Below are positions 14,902 to 21,509 of a stretch of 23,573 bases of DNA, piece by piece. The position numbers and the translations under genes are program-made. The stretch is from Fen-999 sp964530115 (GTDB taxonomy: Bacteria > Pseudomonadota > Gammaproteobacteria > Burkholderiales > Rhodocyclaceae). Location of the stretch: contig CAZGYD010000087.1 of assembly GCA_964530115.1 (NCBI GenBank), positions 1 through 23,573 of the forward strand, read 5' to 3'. Within the stretch, counting starts at the first letter, position 1, and the number at the start of each line of letters is the position of its first letter. A model generated the notes under the pieces. That model had not been told where the DNA came from and searched no databases. It was given only the letters and a program-made list of their open reading frames with translations.

Positions 14902-15831
14902 TCAATAGTGCCTGCGCAGGTCCATGCCCGCGTAGAGCGAGGCGACCTGCTCGGCGTAGCCGTTGAACAAGAGCGTCGGCCGCTTGATGACTTCGCCGAT
15001 GCGCCGCTCGCGTGCCTGGCTCCAGCGCGGGTGGCTCACCTCGGGATTCACGTTGGCGTAGAAGCCGTATTCGTCGGGCTGGAGCAAGTTCCACGAGGTG
15101 CGCGGCTCTTCCTCGACGAAGCGGATGCGGACGATGGACTTGGCGCTCTTGAAGCCGTACTTCCAGGGCACGACGAGGCGGATCGGCGCGCCGTTCTGGT
15201 TCGGCAGCACCTCGCCGTAGAGGCCGACCGCGGCGAGCGTCAGCGGGTGCATGGCCTCGTCGAGGCGCAGCCCCTCCTTGTACGGCCGGCCGAGCAGCAA
15301 AAAGCGCACGCCCGGCTGGGTGTCGGGCTGGACGACCGATTCGAACTCGACGTACTTCGCGCTGCCCAGCGGCTCGACCTGCTTCAGCAACACCGAGAGC
15401 GGGAAGCCGACCCAGGGGATGACCATGCTCCAGCCCTCGACGCAGCGCAGCCGATAGACGCGGTCCTCGAGCGGCGCGAGCGTGAGGATTTCCTCGATCG
15501 CGAGCGTCTTCGGCTTCCTCACCAGCCCGTCGATCGTGACGGTCCAGGGGCGCGTGCGCAGCCGGTGGGCGCGCTCGGCGGGCGCCTCCTTGCCGCTGCC
15601 GAACTCGACGAAGTTGTTGTAGCCGGTGACATGCCGGTAGGGCGTCGGCGGCTCGGTCGTCGAATAGGGGCTATCGACCGTCACGGCGAGCTTCTCGCCG
15701 GCCTGCGCATCGGGCAGCGCCAGCGCCGCGGTGCTCCCCGCGGCAAGCCGCAGGAAGCGCCGGCGTGCCGCGAAGACCGAGTCTGGCGTGATCTCCGACG
15801 GGGGAATGTCGGGCGGGCGCTGGATCAGCAT
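14902..15831 (-). CDS. msrP: MsrP, molybdopterin periplasmic methionine sulfoxide reductase
   Basis: Repairs oxidised methionines in periplasmic proteins, with electrons from MsrQ. 309 residues. A Tat signal is present: RRRFLRLAAGSTAALALPDAQA at about 23-44, with the twin Arg and FLR. The sulfite-oxidase-fold Moco domain follows, with the molybdenum-ligand Cys130 in RLRCVEGWSMVIPWVGFPL. Other family motifs are VTGYNNFVEFG, NGAPIRLVVPWKYGFKSAKSI and TSWNLLQPDEYGFYANVNP. A 78-base gap separates it from the cytochrome c4 gene upstream. Confidence 0.97.
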   Translation of the reverse strand: MLIQRPPDIPPSEITPDSVFAARRRFLRLAAGSTAALALPDAQAGEKLAVTVDSPYSTTEPPTPYRHVTGYNNFVEFGSGKEAPAERAHRLRTRPWTVTIDGLVRKPKTLAIEEILTLAPLEDRVYRLRCVEGWSMVIPWVGFPLSVLLKQVEPLGSAKYVEFESVVQPDTQPGVRFLLLGRPYKEGLRLDEAMHPLTLAAVGLYGEVLPNQNGAPIRLVVPWKYGFKSAKSIVRIRFVEEEPRTSWNLLQPDEYGFYANVNPEVSHPRWSQARERRIGEVIKRPTLLFNGYAEQVASLYAGMDLRRHY

Positions 15832-15909
15832 GGTCCCGTTTCGACCGGCGCCGGCGGCATCGAGTTTCCGTGCGGGCGCGGGATGGCCGCGCGGATCCGC
15901 CGGGCGCGG

Positions 15910-16560
15910 TCAGCGCAGGCCGGCGATGTAGTCGGCGACCGCCTTGATTTCCTTGTCGGTCATCTTGATCGCGACCATGCGCATCATCTTGTTCGGATCA
16001 TTGGCGCGCGACTCGTCGCGGAAGGCCTTGAGCTGCGCCTCGATGTACTCGGCGAACTGGCCGCCGATGCGCGGGAACTGGGCCGGGATGCCCGCGCCCG
16101 TCGGGCCATGGCAGCCGGCGCAGGCGGGCAGGCCCTTGGAGATGTCGCCGGCGCGGTAGAGCTTCTGGCCGAATTCGATCGTCTCGCGGTTCTTCGCCGT
16201 TTCCCCGGTCTGCTTCTGCGAGGCGAACCAGGCGGCCATGTCGCGCATCTGCTCTTCGCTGTAGGGCGCGATCATGCCGTTCATGATGGCATTGACGCGG
16301 ACGGGCTCCTTGCCCTCCGCCGCCTTGAACTCCTTCATCTGCTTGAACAGGTAGTCGGCGTGCTGGCCGGCGAGCTTGGGGTTCGCGGCCTGGGTGCTGT
16401 TGCCGTCGGCGTTGTGGCAGGCCGCGCAGACGGCGGCAGCGATCTCCTTGCCCTTGGCCGGATCGCCCTTGTAGGCCGTCTTCGCTTCGGCGGCCTGGGC
16501 GGTGGCCGCAGCCGCGAACAGCGCGGCGAAGAGCGGAGGCACGATGGTCGAACGCTTCAT
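15910..16560 (-). CDS. Dihaem cytochrome c4
   Basis: Periplasmic electron carrier to terminal oxidases. ATG 16560 (MKRSTIVPPLFAALFAAAATAQAAEA) gives a signal peptide of about 24 residues and a 216-residue protein. Two haem sites are CAACH (C45, C48, H49) and CAGCH (C147, C150, H151). The two halves have the cytochrome c4 duplicated layout: PKLAGQHADYLFKQMKEF/MIAPYSEEQMRDMAAWFASQ and PRIGGQFAEYIEAQLKAF/MVAIKMTDKEIKAVADYIAGL, which carry the axial Met candidates. It is divergent from engB across 118 bases. Confidence 0.95.
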   Translation of the reverse strand: MKRSTIVPPLFAALFAAAATAQAAEAKTAYKGDPAKGKEIAAAVCAACHNADGNSTQAANPKLAGQHADYLFKQMKEFKAAEGKEPVRVNAIMNGMIAPYSEEQMRDMAAWFASQKQTGETAKNRETIEFGQKLYRAGDISKGLPACAGCHGPTGAGIPAQFPRIGGQFAEYIEAQLKAFRDESRANDPNKMMRMVAIKMTDKEIKAVADYIAGLR

Positions 16561-16606
16561 TTGGGGCTCCTGTCGGGGGACTTCGGTCGTTATTGTTGAA
16601 CATGCT

Positions 16607-16612
16607 ATTCTA
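16607..16612 (-). promoter_or_regulatory. Possible -10 element for the cytochrome c4 gene
   Basis: TAGAAT on the minus strand, 47 bases before the ATG, in the 118-base divergent gap with engB. The surrounding 16591-16620 is AT-richer than its flanks. A matching -35 is not evident. The engB promoter should also lie here, but I cannot place it. Confidence 0.3.
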
Positions 16613-16678
16613 GCCAAATTCGTCCGCGCATCGCGTTTCCCGCGTCTCCGTCCCGGGATCGGCCGCGAGCCTCGATTC

Positions 16679-17278
16679 ATGTCCCTGTTCCGCCACGCCG
16701 TCTTCGAAATCTCGGTCGCCCGCCCGCAGGACCTGCCGCCCGCACAGGGCCCCGAAATCGCTTTCGTCGGCCGCTCCAACGCGGGGAAATCCTCGGCGAT
16801 CAACACCCTGGCCGGTCATACCCGGCTGGCCTTCGTCTCCAAGACGCCCGGGCGGACCCAGCTCATCAACCTGTTCCGGCTCCGCAACGGCGCGGCGCTG
16901 GTCGATCTCCCGGGCTACGGCTATGCGGACGTGCCGGAAAAGGTCCGGCGGGAATGGGCCGGCCTGCTCGAACATTACCTGACCCGCCGCGAGGCCTTGG
17001 CGGGCCTCGTCCTGATCATGGACGCCCGGCGTCCGCTGACGGATCTCGACCGCCAGATGATCAACTGGTTCGGACCGACCGGCAAGCCGATCCATTGCCT
17101 GCTGACCAAGGCGGACAAGCTGACCCGCCAGGAACAGGCCAAGGTACTGCTTGAGACCCGCGCCGCGGTGGCCGACGCCGGCTCGCCCATCACCGTCCAA
17201 CTGTTCTCCAGCCTCAAGAAGACCGGCGTCGAAGAGGCGGAACAGGTGATCGCCGGCTGGCTGGAGACGGTGCCATGA
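16679..17278 (+). CDS. engB: Ribosome biogenesis GTPase EngB/YsxC/YihA
   Basis: Essential GTPase acting in large-subunit assembly. 199 residues from ATG 16679 (MSLFRHAVFEISVARPQDLP); the upstream frame runs through non-coding sequence. The G1 loop is GRSNAGKS at 31-38, followed by the family's switch region FVSKTPGRTQLINLF. G3 is DLPGYGYA from 76, G4 is TKADK at 143-147, and the C-terminal LFSSLKKTGVEEA is the G5 region. Repeat element A begins at its stop codon. Confidence 0.97.
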   Translation: MSLFRHAVFEISVARPQDLPPAQGPEIAFVGRSNAGKSSAINTLAGHTRLAFVSKTPGRTQLINLFRLRNGAALVDLPGYGYADVPEKVRREWAGLLEHYLTRREALAGLVLIMDARRPLTDLDRQMINWFGPTGKPIHCLLTKADKLTRQEQAKVLLETRAAVADAGSPITVQLFSSLKKTGVEEAEQVIAGWLETVP

Positions 17279-17386
17279 GCACGGCGCAGCCGTGCCTGGA
17301 CAGTCGCCCCTCCTGTGAAGGAGGGGTCGGGGGAGGTCGGGCCTGGCTTGCCCCCATCGGGGGTTTTCTTTTTGGCGGAGGCCAAA
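17279..17386 (+). repeat. 108-base multi-hairpin repeat, copy A (3' truncated)
   Basis: Near-identical to 17454-17561, with one visible substitution in the terminator loop region (gggggt versus gggggc). It holds three hairpins in order: GCACGGC/GCCGTGC (17279-17295), CCCCTCC/GGAGGGG (17307-17326) and CCCCC/GGGGG followed by TTTTCTTTTT (17351-17373). It starts directly at the engB stop codon. The sequence after GCCAAA diverges from copy B, so the last arm is missing. No coding frame is credible. Confidence 0.9.
17351..17373 (+). terminator. Intrinsic terminator after engB
   Basis: CCCCC, loop ATC, GGGGG and then TTTTCTTTTT, 72 bases after the engB stop. It is a compact stem with a T-rich tail and is part of repeat copy A. 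Confidence 0.7.
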
Positions 17387-17453
17387 CGGTGGAGAATGCG
17401 GTTGCGGGGAAGCGGGATGGCGGCTGCGGCGGAGGGTGAAGGTGTTCCCATCC

Positions 17454-17561
17454 GCACGGCGCAGCCGTGCCTGGACAGTCGCCCCTCCTGTGAAGGAGGG
17501 GTCGGGGGAGGTCGGGCCTGGCTTGCCCCCATCGGGGGCTTTCTTTTTGGCGGAGGCCAAA
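17454..17561 (+). repeat. 108-base multi-hairpin repeat, copy B
   Basis: Direct repeat of copy A, offset by 175 bases, with 67 unrelated bases between them (17387-17453). It has the same three hairpins: 17454-17470, 17482-17501 and 17526-17538. The last merges into a longer perfect hairpin that continues to 17573. Confidence 0.9.
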
Positions 17562-17573
17562 AAGAAAGCCCCC
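17534..17573. terminator. Perfect 18-bp hairpin, probable strong bidirectional terminator
   Basis: GGGGGCTTTCTTTTTGGC (17534-17551), loop GGAG, and its exact complement at 17556-17573. The stem has T-rich and A-rich strands, so a run of U follows the inner hairpin in one direction and the stem itself is very stable. Further hairpins follow at once: GCCCCCGGC/GCCGGGGGC (17568-17596) and GCCTTAA/TTAAGGC (17602-17620). The rest of the gap to hemB (17621-17720) shows no further gene. Confidence 0.7.
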
Positions 17574-17720
17574 GGCAAAGGGGAGAAGCCGGGGGCAAAT
17601 TGCCTTAATGGGGTTAAGGCACCCGCTCAGGGAGGTAAAGCGGGGGATGGCATAGGCCACCCGTTGCGTATGATTGGGTCGTTTCCGGAAAGTTCCTGAA
17701 AAAATTTGTAAGGAATCGTG

Positions 17721-18734
17721 ATGAACCAGAAAGGTGCATTCCCCGCCACGCGCATGCGCCGCATGCGCCGCGACGATTTTTCCCGCCGGTTGATGCGGGA
17801 AAGTTCGTTGTCGCCCGACGATTTCATCTACCCGGTGTTCGTGCTCGAGGGGCCGTCGCGGACCGAGCCGGTGGCTTCGATGCCCGGCGTCGAGCGCATG
17901 ACCCTCGACCGGCTCCTGCCCGTCGCCGAGCGCGCGCTGAAGCTGGGCATTCCGGCCCTGGCGCTGTTTCCGGTGATCGATCCGGCCAAGAAATCGGCCA
18001 CCGCGGAAGAGGCCTGGAACCCGGCCGGGCTGGTGCCCACGGTCGTTGGCCGGCTGAAGAAGGAGTTCCCCGAGCTTGGCGTGATCACCGACATCGCCCT
18101 CGACCCGTATACGAGTCACGGCCAGGACGGCCTGATCGACCCGGCCGACCCGTCGGGCTACGTGATGAACGACGAGACGGTCGAGGCGCTGGTCCGGCAG
18201 GCGCTCTGCCACGCGCGGGCGGGCGCGGACGTGGTGGCGCCCTCGGACATGATGGACGGGCGCATCGGCGCGATCCGTGCGGCGCTCGATGGCGAAAAGT
18301 TCATCCACACCCGCATCCTGGCTTATTCGGCGAAGTACGCTTCCAGCTTCTACGGCCCGTTCCGGGACGCGGTCGGTTCGGCCGCCAAGCTGGGCCAGGG
18401 CAACAAGTACACCTACCAGATGGAGCCGGCCAACACCGACGAGGCGCTGCGCGAAGTGGCGCTCGACCTCGAGGAGGGCGCCGACATGGTCATGGTCAAG
18501 CCGGGCATGCCCTATCTCGACATCGTGCGTCGGGTGAAGGACGAGTTCGGCGTGCCGACCTTCGCCTACCAGGTGAGCGGCGAGTACGCGATGCTCAAGG
18601 CGGCGGCGCAGAACGGCTGGCTCGCCCACGACGCCTGCATGCTCGAGGCGCTGCTGTGCTTCAAGCGCGCCGGCGCCGACGGCATCCTGACCTACTTCGC
18701 CCTCGAGGCGGCCGAGGCGCTGGCACGGCGTTGA
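17721..18734 (+). CDS. hemB: Delta-aminolevulinic acid dehydratase (porphobilinogen synthase)
   Basis: Condenses two 5-aminolevulinates to porphobilinogen in haem synthesis. ATG 17721 is preferred to GTG 17718 because AAGGA (17710-17714) is six bases before it; 337 residues, normal length. Substrate lysines are K205 in AYSAKYASSFYGPFRDA and K260 in MVMVKPGMPYLDI. DPYTSHGQDGL has Asp in place of the zinc cysteines, so the enzyme is of the magnesium-dependent class. RRLMRESSLSPDDFIYPVFV is the usual N-terminus. It follows a terminator-rich gap and ends convergent to slmA. Confidence 0.98.
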   Translation: MNQKGAFPATRMRRMRRDDFSRRLMRESSLSPDDFIYPVFVLEGPSRTEPVASMPGVERMTLDRLLPVAERALKLGIPALALFPVIDPAKKSATAEEAWNPAGLVPTVVGRLKKEFPELGVITDIALDPYTSHGQDGLIDPADPSGYVMNDETVEALVRQALCHARAGADVVAPSDMMDGRIGAIRAALDGEKFIHTRILAYSAKYASSFYGPFRDAVGSAAKLGQGNKYTYQMEPANTDEALREVALDLEEGADMVMVKPGMPYLDIVRRVKDEFGVPTFAYQVSGEYAMLKAAAQNGWLAHDACMLEALLCFKRAGADGILTYFALEAAEALARR

Positions 18735-18741
18735 TCGGGCT

Positions 18742-18765
18742 GGTGTGTCACCACGGCTGAGTCTG
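18742..18765 (+). repeat. Dispersed 24-base motif, copy 6 (hemB / slmA junction, degenerate)
   Basis: Left half GGTGTGTCAC, variable pair CA, right half CGGCTGAGTCTG: the most diverged copy. It begins seven bases after the hemB stop. Bases 18752-18757 (CACGGC) pair with 18775-18780 (GCCGTG), so it forms part of a hairpin. Confidence 0.7.
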
Positions 18766-18827
18766 GAGTCTCGGGCCGTGAGCTACGACTTCCCGGCGAA
18801 CGCCGATGGATCGGCTCTCCCGGGAAG
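18752..18827. terminator. Stem-loops between convergent hemB and slmA
   Basis: First hairpin CACGGC/GCCGTG (18752-18780). Second, nested: outer stem CTTCCCGG (18789-18796) with CCGGGAAG (18820-18827), inner stem GCCGA (18802-18806) with TCGGC (18811-18815). There is no clear U-tract, so termination in either direction is inferred from position. Confidence 0.45.
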
Positions 18828-18860
18828 GGGCAGGCGGGGTGGGGGCTACACGCCGAAGAT

Positions 18861-19439
18861 CTAGGCAAGCATGGGCCACTGTGCCGGCCAGGCGGCCAGC
18901 GGGTCCTCCTTGAAGCCGCTCCTGACGAAGCGGTGCCAGCGGCCGAGCACGTGGCAGACGAGCATATCCGCGTGCGCGGCGAAGTCATGGTCTTCGGCAA
19001 CGGCGCCCTGTGTCGCGGCGATGCGCAGCGACTGCTTGAGCGTCGCTTCGATGCGCGCCATCAGCTGTTCGATGCGCGCCATGAGGCGCGGATCCTCGTA
19101 CACCAGAGCGTCGCCGATCAGCACGCGCGTGAGGCCGCGGTTTTTCTGCGCGAAGGCGAGCAGCGTGACCATGACGAGTTCGACCTGCTTCAGGCCGTTC
19201 TCCTCGTCGGTGCAGATCTTGTTGATGACCGAGAACAGGCTCGATTCGATGAACTCGATCAGGCCCTCGTACATCTGCGCCTTGCTGGCGAAGTGACGGT
19301 AGAGCGCGCCTTCGGAGACGTTGAGCTTCTTTGCCAGCAGTGCTGTGGTGATCTTGTCGCCGGCCGGCGATTCGAGCAGCCGGGCGATCGCCTGCAGGAT
19401 GACGAGCTTCTTCTCGCCAGGTTTGGCGGGGATCCTCAT
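18861..19439 (-). CDS. slmA: Nucleoid occlusion factor SlmA (TetR family)
   Basis: TetR-fold DNA-binding protein that blocks FtsZ ring assembly over the nucleoid. ATG 19439 (MRIPAKPGEKKLVILQAIARLLES) gives 192 residues, against 198 in E. coli; the longer open frame is the end of the gene upstream. The HTH is at about 30-52 (ITTALLAKKLNVSEGALYRHFASK). LIEFIESSLFSVIN, NRGLTRVLIGDALVYEDPRL and the C-terminal RFVRSGFKEDPLAAWPAQWP match SlmA throughout. The order argB-hydrolase-slmA resembles the enterobacterial argB... slmA neighbourhood. ATGA overlap with the hydrolase stop. Confidence 0.94.
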   Translation of the reverse strand: MRIPAKPGEKKLVILQAIARLLESPAGDKITTALLAKKLNVSEGALYRHFASKAQMYEGLIEFIESSLFSVINKICTDEENGLKQVELVMVTLLAFAQKNRGLTRVLIGDALVYEDPRLMARIEQLMARIEATLKQSLRIAATQGAVAEDHDFAAHADMLVCHVLGRWHRFVRSGFKEDPLAAWPAQWPMLA

Positions 19440-20077
19440 GGCTTGCGGAGCGCGCGTTTCAGATCGAGCACCGATTCTAGCCGCAGATCGACATAGGCCG
19501 GCCGCCAGGGCCGGCGGGCGATCAGCACGGTTTTCATGCCGAGGCGCTTGGCCGCCTTGAGGTTGGCGGGGCTGTCCTCGACGAAGATGCATTGCCGTGG
19601 CCGCAGCCGTTCGCTCTGCAGCAGGCGGCGGAAGGCCTGGGGGTGCGGCTTGGGCCGGAAGCCGAGCCGCTCGATGCTCCAGACCGAATCGAACAGCCGG
19701 CGCACGCCGAGGATGTCGAGCACCGCCTCGGTATAGCGCAACGGCGCATTGGAGAAGACGATCTTGCGGCCCGGCAGCCGCCGCAGCATGCCGGCGAGCG
19801 CGCGATCGAAGACGACCATGCGCTCGAGCCGCTCGAAGCGGTGCGTCTCGCGCAGGAAATGTTCCGGGTCGACCCCGTGGTGGCGGACGAGTCCGAGCAG
19901 CGTGGCGCCGTAGCGTTCCCAGTAGCGCTGGCGGATGCGCGTCGCCTCGGCCTCGTCGACGCCGAGGTGCCGTTCGATGTACTGGCGCATCGAGCGGTTG
20001 ATGTGCGGAAAGATGTGCGGGCTGGCGTCGTGGAGCGTGTTGTCGAGATCGAAGAGCCAGACGCGGGGCGCTCGCAT
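19436..20077 (-). CDS. HAD-family pyrimidine 5'-nucleotidase-like hydrolase
   Basis: 213-residue haloacid-dehalogenase phosphatase, probably acting on pyrimidine nucleotides (YjjG/SDT1-like). ATG 20077 overlaps the argB stop as TGATG; GTG 20080 is a possible longer start. Motif I is WLFDLDNTLHD with D10 and D12; the cap domain spans about 16-90; motif II is IVFSNAPLRYT; motif III/IV is GFRPKPHPQAF ... CIFVEDSPANLKAAKRLGMKTV. Substrate cannot be set from sequence. It is translationally coupled to argB and slmA on both sides. Confidence 0.9.
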   Translation of the reverse strand: MRAPRVWLFDLDNTLHDASPHIFPHINRSMRQYIERHLGVDEAEATRIRQRYWERYGATLLGLVRHHGVDPEHFLRETHRFERLERMVVFDRALAGMLRRLPGRKIVFSNAPLRYTEAVLDILGVRRLFDSVWSIERLGFRPKPHPQAFRRLLQSERLRPRQCIFVEDSPANLKAAKRLGMKTVLIARRPWRPAYVDLRLESVLDLKRALRKP

Positions 20078-20970
20078 CACTTCGACTTGATCATCGTGCC
20101 GACGCCCTCGTCGGTGAGGATCTCGAGCAGCAGCGCGTGTTCGACGCGGCCGTCGATGATGTGCACGCTCTTGACGCCGCTCCGGGCTGCGTCGAGCGCC
20201 GAGCCGATCTTCGGCAGCATGCCGCCGGAGAGCGTGCCGTCCGCGACCATCGCGTCGATGTCCTTCGGCGTGATCCCCGTGAGCAGCCGGCCGTCACGGT
20301 CGAGCACGCCGGGCGTGTTGGTCATCATGACGAGCTTCTCGGCCTGGAGCACCTCGGCGATCTTGCCGGCGACGACGTCGGCATTGATGTTGTAGGTTTC
20401 GCCCGAGGGGCCGACACCGATCGGCGCGATCACCGGGATGAAGTCCCCGGTGTCGAGGAAGGCGATGATCGAGGGGTCGATCGAGGTGATCTCGCCGACC
20501 TGGCCGATGTCGATCATTTCCTCGGGCTTCTCCTTGTTCGGCAGCAGGAGTTTCTTCGCGCGGATGAAGTTGCCGTCCTGACCGGTGAGGCCGACCGCCT
20601 TGCCGCCGTGCTGGTTGATGAGATTGACGATCTCCTTGTTCACCTGGCCGCCGAGGACCATCTCGACGATGTCCATCGTCTCCTCGTCGGTGACGCGCAT
20701 GCCCTGGATGAACTCGCCCTTCTTGCCGACGCGCTGGAGCAGGTCCTCGATCTGTGGCCCGCCGCCGTGCACCACCACGGGGTTCATGCCGACGAGCTTG
20801 AGCAGCACCACGTCGCGGGCGAAGCAGTCCTTGAGCTTCGGCTCGGTCATGGCGTTGCCGCCGTACTTGATGACGATGGTCTTGTCGAAGAAGCGCTTGA
20901 TGTAGGGCAGGGCCTCGCCGAGGATGCGGGCCTTGGTCGCGGCGGGCAGCTTGGCAGTGGCTTCGGACAT
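20077..20970 (-). CDS. argB: Acetylglutamate kinase
   Basis: Phosphorylates N-acetylglutamate in arginine synthesis. 297 residues. Amino-acid-kinase motifs: IVIKYGGNAM with K35, VVVHGGGPQI at 66-74, GLTGQDGNFIRAKKL, YNINADVVAGKIAE and TLSGGMLPKIGSALDA. The N-terminal helix (KLPAATKARILGEALPYIKRFFDK) is the segment linked with hexameric, arginine-inhibited enzymes, so feedback inhibition is likely by family analogy. A TAGAAT hexamer lies 32 bases before the ATG. Confidence 0.97.
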   Translation of the reverse strand: MSEATAKLPAATKARILGEALPYIKRFFDKTIVIKYGGNAMTEPKLKDCFARDVVLLKLVGMNPVVVHGGGPQIEDLLQRVGKKGEFIQGMRVTDEETMDIVEMVLGGQVNKEIVNLINQHGGKAVGLTGQDGNFIRAKKLLLPNKEKPEEMIDIGQVGEITSIDPSIIAFLDTGDFIPVIAPIGVGPSGETYNINADVVAGKIAEVLQAEKLVMMTNTPGVLDRDGRLLTGITPKDIDAMVADGTLSGGMLPKIGSALDAARSGVKSVHIIDGRVEHALLLEILTDEGVGTMIKSK

Positions 20971-21002
20971 GGTCGGAGTACCCCGTGAATGAATGACGGC
21001 GC

Positions 21003-21008
21003 ATTCTA
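21003..21008 (-). promoter_or_regulatory. Possible -10 element for argB
   Basis: TAGAAT on the minus strand in the 94-base hsp20-argB gap, just downstream of the hsp20 terminator. A -35 would have to overlap the terminator stem and is not evident. No ArgR box was recognised. Confidence 0.35.
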
Positions 21009-21011
21009 ACC

Positions 21012-21045
21012 GGCGAAAAGAAACGGGGGCCGAAGCCCCCGTTTC
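21012..21045 (-). terminator. Intrinsic terminator of hsp20
   Basis: On the minus strand: an 11-bp GC-rich stem GAAACGGGGGC (complement of 21035-21045), TTCG tetraloop, GCCCCCGTTTC (complement of 21020-21030), then TTTT. It begins 20 bases after the hsp20 stop. It is the best-formed terminator in the window apart from the one before hemB. Confidence 0.85.
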
Positions 21046-21064
21046 CTCGGTCCGTCCGCCGCGA

Positions 21065-21478
21065 TCAGGCGATCGTCAGCCGCTTCGCCTGCGTTGCCGC
21101 CTTCTTCGGCAGCGTCAGTTCGAGGACGCCATCGACGAACTTGGCGCTCGCCGCGGCATCGTCGATGTCCTGGCCGAGCTGGAAGCTGCGTGCTACCTTG
21201 CCGAAGTAACGCTCGCTGCGCAGCACCCGTTCGCCTTCCTTCACTTCCTTCTCCTGCTTGCGCTCGGCGCTGATCGACACCGTCGGGCCGTCGATCTCGA
21301 CGTGGATGTCTTCCTTCTTCACGCCCGGCATCTCGGCATGGACGACATAGGCCTTGTCCTGCTCCTTGACGTCGATCTTGATCGTCGGCGCCTCGGGGAC
21401 GCTGCCCATCTCGATCGGCCGCACGAAGAAACCGCGGAAGAAATCGTCGAACGGATCGTAACGGGTCAGGTTCGCCAT
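21065..21478 (-). CDS. Small heat shock protein, Hsp20/alpha-crystallin family
   Basis: ATP-independent chaperone that binds unfolding proteins. 137 residues from ATG 21478, with a strong AAAGGAGG Shine-Dalgarno eight bases upstream. N-terminal arm MANLTRYDPFDDFFRGFF; alpha-crystallin domain about 31-125 (PTIKIDVKEQDKAYVVHAEMPGVKKEDIHVEIDG ... FVDGVLELTLPKK, with the GVL motif at 117-119); C-terminal LTI resembles the IxI oligomerisation motif. Single gene, with its own sigma-32-like promoter upstream and intrinsic terminator downstream. Confidence 0.96.
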   Translation of the reverse strand: MANLTRYDPFDDFFRGFFVRPIEMGSVPEAPTIKIDVKEQDKAYVVHAEMPGVKKEDIHVEIDGPTVSISAERKQEKEVKEGERVLRSERYFGKVARSFQLGQDIDDAAASAKFVDGVLELTLPKKAATQAKRLTIA

Positions 21479-21509
21479 AATGTCCTCCTTTATCCAATGG
21501 TACGGTTCA

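Noticed and set aside
15841..15866. Possible eighth copy of the 24-base motif (ATCGAGTTTCC near 15861)
   Set aside because: Only GAGTTTC is shared; the left half and CGGCT are absent.
14908..16599. 563-aa plus-strand ORF opposite msrP and cytochrome c4
   Set aside because: Antisense shadow; both minus-strand genes have full cofactor-binding motifs and export signals.
17279..17620. CRISPR array or insertion sequence in the engB-hemB gap
   Set aside because: There are only two 108-base units, with internal hairpins and terminators, no regular short spacers and no transposase frame.
17315..17699. Plus- and minus-strand ORFs through the 108-base repeats
   Set aside because: They translate the repeat twice with Pro/Arg/Gly-rich products, lack ribosome binding sites and cover terminator hairpins.
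20293..20320. GGCGTGTTGGTCATC in argB as a motif copy
   Set aside because: Only the first eight bases match; the invariant right half is missing.
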